A stretch of DNA of 38,880 bases, from the NCBI RefSeq assembly GCF_022340605.1, contig NZ_JAJDNQ010000029.1, positions 1 to 38,880 of the forward strand, read 5' to 3'. This document shows positions 27,414-33,897 of this stretch, one piece after another. How positions within the stretch are numbered: the stretch's first letter is position 1; each line of letters starts with the position of its first letter. Made by a program: the position numbers and the translations under genes. This stretch comes from Thiohalocapsa sp. (lineage in GTDB: Bacteria > Pseudomonadota > Gammaproteobacteria > Chromatiales > Chromatiaceae). Under the pieces are notes generated by a model. That model was given only the letters and a program-made list of their open reading frames with translations. It ran no database searches and was not told the origin of the DNA.

Positions 27414-27584
27414 GGTCTCTGCTCCGTTTCGGTCAACCCGCGGAGATTGGGTTGCCGGGCGGGGCTGTCAATCGCGGGTGGCTTGCGGCGTCCGGGGAAC
27501 CGGCAGCGTCGCCGGCGCCGGCTCGCGCGGGATGCAGGGCGGCGAATCTGCTGCCCGGCATCGGCGCGACGCCTGATTGTCCCC

Positions 27585-27865
27585 TTGTGTCACATCGGCA
27601 GCCGCTTAGACGAATTCCTCGATCAAGAAGGACGTCTCGCAGAGAGCGAAGCCGTTGCCATCAAGCGTGTGCTCGCATTTCAGCGCAGCCGGGCAATGCA
27701 AGAACAGGGGTGAGCAGGGCCGGGTTGGCTCGCCGAATGGGCACAAGCCGAAGCGCCCTGGACCGACTCCTGGACCCCGACAACCGCTCGGTCACGCTGT
27801 TGACCCTGGAAAAGGCTGCGAAGGCTCTGGGCCGGCAGATTGGTACGACCTTGCCGCGGCCTGAG
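27585..27865 (+). pseudogene. XRE-family antitoxin, frameshifted in a G run
   Basis: Frame 1 (from about TTG 27585) reads HIGSRLDEFLDQEGRLAES, then EAVAIKRVLAFQRSRAMQEQG and a TGA at 27711. Shifting by one base at GGGG (27707-27710) continues the same protein: SRAGLARRMGTSRSALDRLL, then DPDNRSVTLLTLEKAAKALGRQI. One extra G would restore a complete XRE antitoxin of about 90 residues with its HTH. No toxin gene is adjacent. The second frame remains open to 27940 through unrelated sequence, so the original C-terminus is probably also altered. It is a pseudogene unless the missing G is a sequencing error. Confidence 0.75.
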
Positions 27866-27877
27866 ACGTGCCTTCAT

Positions 27878-28125
27878 GCAGCCTCAGGGCAGCACCGCCT
27901 CCAACGTCTCGGCCGTCAGGCCGCTGCGGAACGGCACTGAGCACCCGTTGGCGGGTGCCTGGGCTCGGTGGGCCGAACTTGCGCTCGATCAGGCGCAGCA
28001 GGACCGCCGCCTCGCCGTGTTGGCGGCCCTGCTCGCGGCCCGCTCGATATCGTGGTCGATGAAGGTCTGCATGGTCACTACCTCGTCTTTGATCTCGGCA
28101 TCGGTACGGCTGGACAGAGGTCCAT
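27878..28125 (-). pseudogene. C-terminal remnant of an Rpn/PD-(D/E)XK nuclease-transposase family protein (DUF4351)
   Basis: Read leftward, one frame gives RTDAEIKDEVVTMQTFIDHD followed by IER; a one-base shift gives REQGRQHGEAAVLLRLIERK, FGPPSPGTRQRVLSA; a third continues LTAETLEAVLP and a stop (27878-27880). Together these match the end of Rpn-type proteins (E/Q-rich linker then DUF4351). About a dozen residues of the last domain are deleted and the N-terminal nuclease domain is absent. At least one frameshift and one deletion make it clearly dead. Confidence 0.7.
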
Positions 28126-28178
28126 TCTGCCACTACGGCGACCCGCAGCTGACCTAGGCGTAAAAAAAGGTGGTCCGT

Positions 28179-28234
28179 CCCTGAGGTATCCCCAGTTTTC
28201 ATCTCATGAGATGAAAACTGGGGATACCTCAGGG
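28179..28234. repeat. 56-bp perfect palindrome
   Basis: Each 28-base arm is fully complementary with no spacer, centre TCA|TGA at 28206/28207. The arms carry CTGAGGTATCCCCAGTTTTC. Base composition (about half AT) differs from the neighbourhood. It may be two head-to-head ends of a small element; GTCTGTCCC follows and recurs at 28368-28376. Confidence 0.97.
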
Positions 28235-28242
28235 TCTGTCCC

Positions 28243-28365
28243 GAATGGCACGGATTTAAGGACTCCTTGCCTGCGCCGAGACAGCTTGACGACACAAAAA
28301 TCAGTGTCTTGCAGGGGCGTCAGCGACGAAAAATCAGGCGGTTACGGCTTATTTCCGTGCCATTC
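28243..28365. mobile_element. MITE-like element with 18-bp inverted ends
   Basis: The ends GAATGGCACGGATTTAAG (28243-28260) and CTTATTTCCGTGCCATTC (28348-28365) are inverted repeats with two mismatches, around 87 bases of non-coding DNA. GTCTGTCCC stands directly before the left end and three bases past the right end. No transposase is inside, so it would depend on an element elsewhere. Confidence 0.65.
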
Positions 28366-28386
28366 TGGTCTGTCCCCCGTTTTCCC

Positions 28387-28508
28387 CTTCCAGGAAGCGT
28401 CACGCGACCAAGCTTGGACGGATGCTCAAACTGAGGATGGCTGCCCCTTGTGGCCACGAGATATCAACCATCGTCTTTGAGCATTGCCAAGATCTCGGAA
28501 ATCTTCAT
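28387..28508 (-). pseudogene. hicA: hicA toxin remnant with internal TGA, truncated at its 3' end
   Basis: From ATG 28506-28508 the leftward frame reads MKISEILAMLKDDG, then TGA (28464-28466), then YLVATRGSHPQFEHPSKLGR and VTLPG, after which similarity stops near 28387. This is a HicA mRNA interferase with TGG(Trp) changed to TGA at the conserved GW, the catalytic His of GSH retained, and the last ~20 residues replaced by repeat DNA next to the MITE. No hicB is found. The 640 bases from 28509 to 29149 hold no recognisable gene, only a REP unit and an FNR-like site. Confidence 0.8.
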
Positions 28509-28853
28509 CGGGCTCTTGGTTGTGTAGTGGGGCGGCTCCTATTGCCCAAAGTCGACCAGCCTGTCGGCTGCGTTCGGGGCGCTAGGCTGACACAGGGGGC
28601 TACCGACGCCCTCCCTGGAGATTTGCCGCCGTGCCAGCAAAGAGTGGGAGGCGCGCAGAGCCAGCGTACCGATTTTGTGACGGCAGCATGGCAATCCTTG
28701 GGCGGGGGCAGACGCGCGGCCACGCTTGCCGAACGCTCTCGCCAGCATATACGGACGGATGTATTGGTAACGGGCGGGCAGTCATGTCAAGGCCGTTAGG
28801 GTCTCGCTTATCGGTATCTCGTCGGATTATTGCGAGGTTCCGGCGCGTATGCT

Positions 28854-28867
28854 TTGACGCGGATCAA
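28854..28867. promoter_or_regulatory. FNR/ANR-like box without a nearby gene start
   Basis: TTGAC-GCGG-ATCAA matches the FNR consensus TTGAT-N4-ATCAA at nine of ten positions. No start codon of a credible gene lies within 300 bases on either strand. Confidence 0.35.
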
Positions 28868-28943
28868 ACACGGATTGAGAGGTCGGTTCTCGGGGTTGCT
28901 CCGGCGGGTGTGGGCGATTGGCGGGGCTGGCGAGGTTATGGAT

Positions 28944-28967
28944 GTGGGAGCGCCGTCCTCGGCGCGA
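28944..28967 (+). repeat. REP unit, GTGGGAGCG family
   Basis: GTGGGAGCGCCGTCCTCGGC followed by GCGA, identical to the left unit of copy A at 6371-6394, here single, in the non-coding stretch 28509-29149. Confidence 0.85.
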
Positions 28968-29149
28968 TGAGCGGCCGGTCGCAAAAGAGGCGCTGCACCT
29001 GGGTTGTGGCGACCTGGACTCCCGCGATGCTGACGGGATGAACTCGCGGGGGCGCGGGAGCATTGCGCCACGGCGCGCCATGCCGGCGCCCGGCGCCGCG
29101 CACCTCGCGGCGTCGGGCTCCAAGGCAGGGCGCGCGGGCTTGCAGCGGG

Positions 29150-30433
29150 CTACTGCCTGTCGCCGGTCATCTTCCCGTAAGCTTCGCCCATCAGCAGGTG
29201 CGCGTAGCCGCCGTCGCCAGTGTCGTCCTTCGGCGCGGTGAGCTCGAAGCCGACTTGCTTCTGGAAGACGATGACAAAGTCGGAGCCGCCGAACAGGAAG
29301 TTGCCGAGCATGTCGCCCTTGGCGTGGCTGCTGCCGACGGTGACATCGTCCTCGAACTGCACCGACGAGACCATGGCCATGCCCATCGGGATCAGCGCGA
29401 CCAGGCCGGTGTCGCCGGTGTCGACGATGACCACGCCGCGGGTCTGGCTGAACTGCCAGCCGGTGGAGTCCACCGGGTCGTAGCGGCGCGTGTTGTCGTC
29501 CCAGGTGACCTCCAGGGCGACGTTCTGCTGGATCTGGTCGGCCTCCTTGACGGTGCCGCCGACGGGGAAGTGGTAGCGGTGGTAGTCGTTGACGTTGAGG
29601 AAGGTGTGCGTGAGCACGCCGCCGGCGAAGGCGTCGGCGTAGGCGCTGTCCGGCCCGAGCAGTTGGGGGATGGTGAAGAAGCGCGCGAGCTTGACGCCGA
29701 GGCCGCCTTGGACCTTGATACGGGATTGCTCGTCGATGGGCCAGACGCCCTGCGGCACCGAGTCGGCCGGGGAGGTCACCACGCGCGGGTCGTTGGGTGC
29801 GGCGATGGGCCGCTCCGACGGGTCGCGCAGATAGCGCGCGAAGAACTCGTTGAACGTGGTCCAGCGGGTGGGCGGCTCGTACCAGTCGCGCATCAGCCCG
29901 AAGCTCGGGTCGGCGAGAAACTGCTGGTAGGTCGCCTGGTCCCACGACGCCCGCGTGTTCAGGAACTGGCCCCAGTTGATGGTGAAGTCCCGCAGCCAGC
30001 CGGAGAAGGGCGGGGCGTATTGGATGGCGTTCTTGTAAAGGCCCTTGTCCTTCAGCGCATCCAGCGGCTGGTCCACGAGGAAATAGAAGTAGCAGATGAG
30101 CTGCAGGATCTGGTCGCGGATGCGGTCCGGCGGGTTGGCGACGATCTGACGCGGGATCAGCTTGCTGGACTCGTCGATGAAGGCGTAGTACTCGGGCAGG
30201 GTTTGGACGGGGTTGGTCTCCGGGTCCGGGTTTGCCTTGGCCGCGGCGGCGATGGACTGGGTCAGCAGGTCGCCGACCTCCGGGTGGGCCTCGATCAGCG
30301 CCTGCAACTGTTGGGTGATGGTCGCGCGCGCCGGAGCTTGTTCCCGCGCGGACACCGGCAGGGCGGCGACGGCCAGCAACAGGATGACAACGGCGGCCCG
30401 GACGGCCTGGTAGCGGGCTGGTGCGGCGGACAT
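29150..30433 (-). CDS. Exported phosphatidylserine decarboxylase-family protein
   Basis: The C-terminal half is a pyruvoyl-dependent phosphatidylserine decarboxylase: FLNVNDYHRYHFPVGGTV with the conserved His, GLVALIPMGMAMV, and KGDMLGNFLFGGSDFVIVF, which aligns with KGxxMGxFxxGS of Psd; the Ser of FGGSD is the expected self-cleavage and pyruvoyl residue. From ATG 30431-30433 the protein (427 residues) starts with a signal peptide (YQAVRAAVVILLLAVAALPV, cleavage near VSA), unlike cytoplasmic-facing E. coli Psd. An extra ~180-residue helical region lies between signal and catalytic domain. It may process phosphatidylserine or another amino-lipid in the periplasm; this is inference. A REP pair lies in its upstream region. 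Confidence 0.8.
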   Translation of the reverse strand: MSAAPARYQAVRAAVVILLLAVAALPVSAREQAPARATITQQLQALIEAHPEVGDLLTQSIAAAAKANPDPETNPVQTLPEYYAFIDESSKLIPRQIVANPPDRIRDQILQLICYFYFLVDQPLDALKDKGLYKNAIQYAPPFSGWLRDFTINWGQFLNTRASWDQATYQQFLADPSFGLMRDWYEPPTRWTTFNEFFARYLRDPSERPIAAPNDPRVVTSPADSVPQGVWPIDEQSRIKVQGGLGVKLARFFTIPQLLGPDSAYADAFAGGVLTHTFLNVNDYHRYHFPVGGTVKEADQIQQNVALEVTWDDNTRRYDPVDSTGWQFSQTRGVVIVDTGDTGLVALIPMGMAMVSSVQFEDDVTVGSSHAKGDMLGNFLFGGSDFVIVFQKQVGFELTAPKDDTGDGGYAHLLMGEAYGKMTGDRQ

Positions 30434-30575
30434 GGCAAGACTCCTCTGCGGGTTGGCTGCGGCCGGTGCCGGGGGCCGCTCGCGGTCCGGAACCGACCGA
30501 TGCTTGGGCCTGTTCTCCACACAGCGAAGGTTAGTCCAGGCCCTGCGTCCGGTCAGTAGGGGCCTCAACGACAGT

Positions 30576-30697
30576 CTTGATCGTCACTTCGTCCAGAGCC
30601 ATGGCTCCCGTGGGAGCGGCGTCTCCGCCGCGATGGGACGCCCGTCGCGCCGAGGACGGTGCTCCCACGGCGGCGGATGAGCTCATGATCGACGCCA
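30576..30697 (-). repeat. REP inverted pair with extended flanks (copy B)
   Basis: Core 30610-30668, the reverse complement of copy A (6371-6429). Flanks also match: GGCGTCGATCATGAGCTC on one side is identical, and GAGCCATGGCTCTGGAC on the other matches with a few changes. It occupies the 378-base gap between the divergent decarboxylase and ABC genes. Confidence 0.85.
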
Positions 30698-30811
30698 CAC
30701 TGACAGTCATCCTCGAAACTTCTCGCCTGACACTTGATACTAGCCGCCCGCTTGCCCCCGTTGTCTCGGCCGTGTACCGCGGCCACCCCCGCAGGAGCTC
30801 GAAACCCCTCC

Positions 30812-32662
30812 ATGATCAACCGCATCCACGCCACCGAAGCCATCCACGACGACCGCCGCGACTGGCACAACCTGCGCTCTATGCTGCCGTACCTGTGGGA
30901 GTTCCGCGGCCGCGCGGCGCTGGCGCTGGGCTGCCTGGTGCTGGCGAAGCTGGCCAACGTGGGCGTGCCCATCGTGCTGAAGGACATCGTCGATGCCTTC
31001 GAAAACAGCGACACGCGGGTGCTGGTGCTGCCGGTGTCGCTGCTGCTGGCCTACGGGGTGCTCAAGCTCTCCTCGTCGCTGTTCAACGAGCTGCGGGACG
31101 TGGTCTTCGCGCGGGTGCGGTTCCGGGCGATGCGGCGGCTCTCCACCCGGGTGTTGGAGCACCTGCACCGGCTCTCGCTGCGCTATCACCTGGAGCGCCA
31201 GAGCGGCGCCGTGAGCCGCGACCTGGAGCGGGGCACCCGCTCGGTGTCCACCATCGTGAATTACCTGGTGTTCAGCGTCATCCCGGTGCTGGTGGAGTTC
31301 ACGCTGGTGGCCGTCGTGCTGCTCACCAAGTACGACCCGGTATTCACGCTGGTGACCTTCGGCACCGTGGCGGTCTACGTCGCCTTCACCTTCGCGATTA
31401 CCGAGTGGCGCATGGACTACCGCCGGCGCATGAACGTGCTGGACAGCCAGGCCAACACCCAGGCCTTCGACAGCCTGCTGAACTACGAGACGGTCAAGTA
31501 CTTCGGCAACGAGCGCATGGAGCTCGATCGCTACGACAACACCCTGAGCGAGTGGGAGGAATACGCGGTCAAGAGCCAGAGCTCCATGTCGCTGCTCAAC
31601 TTCGGCCAGGGCAGCATCATCGCGCTGGGCGTCACCGGCATCATGTTCTTCGCGGCGCAGGGCGTCGTCGCCGGGCGCATGAGCATTGGCGACCTGGTGT
31701 TGGTGAACGCCTTCATGCTTCAGCTCTTCATTCCGCTCGGCTTCCTCGGCATCGTCTACCGGCAGATCAAGTACGCCCTGGCGGACATGGACCTGGTGTT
31801 TAAGCTGCTGGAGCGCGAGGCCGAGATCGAGGACGCCCCCGGCGCGCCGGCGCTCAGGCTCGAGCGCGGCGCTGTGCGCTTCGAGCACGTGGGCTTCCAC
31901 TACCAGCCGGAGCGGGAGATCCTGCGCGACGTGGACTTCACCATCGAGCCGGGCGAGAAGGTGGCCGTGGTGGGCCACAGCGGTGCCGGCAAATCCACGC
32001 TGGCGCGGCTGCTGTTTCGCTCCTACGACGTGACCAATGGGCGCATCCTCATCGATGACCAGGACATCCGTGCCGTGACGCAGGACAGCCTGCGGGCGGC
32101 CATCGGCATCGTCCCGCAGGACACGGTGCTGTTCAACGACAGCATCCGCTACAACCTCGCCTACGGCCGGCCGGGCGCGAGCTTCGAGGAGCTGCGCCGG
32201 GCGGCCGATCTGGCGCAGATCCTGCGCTTTATCGAAGGGCTGCCCGACGGCTGGGACACCGTCGTCGGCGAGCGCGGCCTGAAGCTCTCCGGCGGCGAGA
32301 AGCAGCGCGTCGCCATCGCCCGGGCCATCCTCAAGCGCCCGCGCATCATGGTGTTCGACGAGGCCACGTCCTCACTCGACAGCCACACCGAGCAGGCCAT
32401 CCAGAAGACTCTCGCCGAGGTGGCCGAGCACCACACCACGCTGGCCATCGCCCACCGGTTGTCCACCATCGTCGACGCCCACCGCATCCTGGTGATGGAC
32501 GCGGGCCGCATCGTCGAGCAAGGCACTCACGGTGCGCTCCTGGCCGACGGCGGCGTCTATGCGGCCATGTGGGAGTTGCAGCAACGCGAGCGGGAAGAGG
32601 CGGTTGCGGGGGGGAGACGTCAGTCGGATCGGTGGACTGACGCCCAGCCGCTTCAACGCTGA
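30812..32662 (+). CDS. ABC half-transporter, Atm1/HMT1 type
   Basis: Exporter with fused membrane and ATPase domains, 616 residues. The six-helix membrane domain (about residues 20-330) includes NYETVKYFGNERMELDRY, a stretch typical of Atm1/HMT1 exporters of glutathione-linked sulfur or metal compounds. ATPase: Walker A GHSGAGKST, Q loop VPQDTVLFND, signature LSGGEKQR, Walker B IMVFDEATSSLD, switch His AIAHRLSTI. ATG 30812 is chosen from the conserved N-terminus (WHNLRSMLPYLWEF); the frame is open upstream into the repeat region. The last codons overlap the end of the opposing DUF5615 frame. Substrate unknown; a role in Fe-S or metal-thiol export is consistent with the family. Confidence 0.92.
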   Translation: MINRIHATEAIHDDRRDWHNLRSMLPYLWEFRGRAALALGCLVLAKLANVGVPIVLKDIVDAFENSDTRVLVLPVSLLLAYGVLKLSSSLFNELRDVVFARVRFRAMRRLSTRVLEHLHRLSLRYHLERQSGAVSRDLERGTRSVSTIVNYLVFSVIPVLVEFTLVAVVLLTKYDPVFTLVTFGTVAVYVAFTFAITEWRMDYRRRMNVLDSQANTQAFDSLLNYETVKYFGNERMELDRYDNTLSEWEEYAVKSQSSMSLLNFGQGSIIALGVTGIMFFAAQGVVAGRMSIGDLVLVNAFMLQLFIPLGFLGIVYRQIKYALADMDLVFKLLEREAEIEDAPGAPALRLERGAVRFEHVGFHYQPEREILRDVDFTIEPGEKVAVVGHSGAGKSTLARLLFRSYDVTNGRILIDDQDIRAVTQDSLRAAIGIVPQDTVLFNDSIRYNLAYGRPGASFEELRRAADLAQILRFIEGLPDGWDTVVGERGLKLSGGEKQRVAIARAILKRPRIMVFDEATSSLDSHTEQAIQKTLAEVAEHHTTLAIAHRLSTIVDAHRILVMDAGRIVEQGTHGALLADGGVYAAMWELQQREREEAVAGGRRQSDRWTDAQPLQR

Positions 32663-33009
32663 ACGCCGGGGCGAATCCGCACCCGCCTGGCTGTCGCCGT
32701 GAGTATGGCTCCCTGAAGCAACTCATCGGCGTAGGTTGCGAGCAATCTTGCGCAATGTGCTCCCTGCTGGCGGCCTGGCAAATCGACCAGGCGGATGATG
32801 CCTCAGTGCGCGTGCCCGTAGACGATTGCCAGCTCACCGAAGTCTTTGTCGAGCGTTACGAGCACCCGCTCTTGCTGGTAAGCGAGTTCAATGATGGCAG
32901 CGTCACCCGGGTCCGGCAGGTGGTTGCCGATCCAGCAGACATCGTGACCGGCCGCCGTGAGCTCGCGTGCCGCACCGCCCCAGACGCAGGTGTCGAGCAA
33001 TACCTTCAC
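32653..33009 (-). pseudogene. DUF5615 PIN-like toxin interrupted by TGA
   Basis: From ATG 33007-33009 the frame reads MKVLLDTCVWGGAARELTAA, GHDVCWIGNHLPDPGDAAII and LVTLDKDFGELAIVYGHAH, then TGA (32803-32805). In the same frame it continues GIIRLVDLPGRQQGAHCARL and DELLQGAILTATARRVRIRP to a stop at 32653, matching the normal C-terminus of the family. The TGA stands where relatives have HxGII. The first part keeps the acidic residues D6 and D54/D56 of the PIN-like site. As read, the product is a 68-residue truncation. Its ATG overlaps the DUF433 stop by four bases, the usual toxin-antitoxin order. A 6-bp stem-loop (32773-32792) starts ten bases after the TGA. Confidence 0.8.
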
Positions 33010-33254
33010 GCAGCATCGACCATCAATGGCTCAACCCGCTCGTGCTCAACCAGCCGCTGGGCGTAAGCCAGGCACGCCAGCACATCTTCGCGCTCGAGCC
33101 AGGGATAGCCTTCCAGCAGCGTGTCGATGTCATCACCCGCTGCCAACATGCCCAGGACATGCTCGACGGCAAGGCGGTGTCCGCGGATGATCGGCTTGCC
33201 GCCGAAAACAGTCGGGTTGACGGTGATTCGTTGAAGGAGCTGATCTGTGGTCAT
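33006..33254 (-). CDS. DUF433 antitoxin
   Basis: An 82-residue HTH protein of the DUF433 family: RITVNPTVFGGKPIIRGHRL, then VEHVLGMLAAGDDIDTLLEG and YPWLEREDVLACLAYA, which match the family core closely. It is the antitoxin partner of DUF5615 toxins and overlaps the toxin start by ATGA (33006-33009). It is intact while its toxin is not. ATG 33252-33254; no strong ribosome binding site seen. The 643 bases upstream (33255-33897) contain no gene that I can support on either strand. Confidence 0.88.
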   Translation of the reverse strand: MTTDQLLQRITVNPTVFGGKPIIRGHRLAVEHVLGMLAAGDDIDTLLEGYPWLEREDVLACLAYAQRLVEHERVEPLMVDAA

Positions 33255-33897
33255 GCGTGCTGTCTCCGCGGCGTTATGTCGGGGCTGGTCAGAGAGCTTC
33301 GCGCGAATCCGTTAGGGCCGGCAAAGGGTTCCGCGATGGTGTTGCGGACATTCTACCCACTTGTCGGCCGACGCCGACGCGCACGTGGTCGAGATCGGGC
33401 ACGTACGCATGATCCGCGCAGCTACGCAAACGGCGGTGTGGGCGGGGCTGCGACGTAGGTCCGACGAACAGGCGGTCGTATCGAGCGCCGTGTCGGGCTT
33501 CGTTCCTCACCCCGACCGACAGGGATTTCGAGGCATGCGGCTGCACGATCTTGCCGCCAGTGCACGGCCTTGGAATTGTCGATACCGTTCGCTGTCCGGC
33601 GCGAGCGCGTGTCGGCCGGAGTGTCGGCCTCCAGGGCGACACGGATCAGCACCGCGGTCGGCCTTGAGAGTGGCCTCGATACGTCCGAACGAGTGCACTG
33701 GCCATCGGCGCCGCGAGCGTGGCGCGCCGGCACCGCCCGGCGCCATCCCGACAACGCAGGTCGCCATAACAGGCGCGGCCGGCGCGTGCCGCCGCCCGGC
33801 CCTGCACCGTGATCTATTGTTGTATTGGCTTGACCTAATATTCTGATCGGCTTGCACCGGCAATGGGGGATCCGGCGCTCGGCGGTCAGGCGGGCGC

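Noticed and set aside
28422..28799. A 125-codon rightward frame over the hicA region
   Set aside because: The opposite strand shows clear HicA sequence in part of it, and the rest has no similarity that I recognise and no ribosome binding site.
33250..33320. GGCGTTATG and GTTAGGG motifs suggesting an integron attC site
   Set aside because: The four attC boxes are not present in the right order or spacing and no integrase is in the window.
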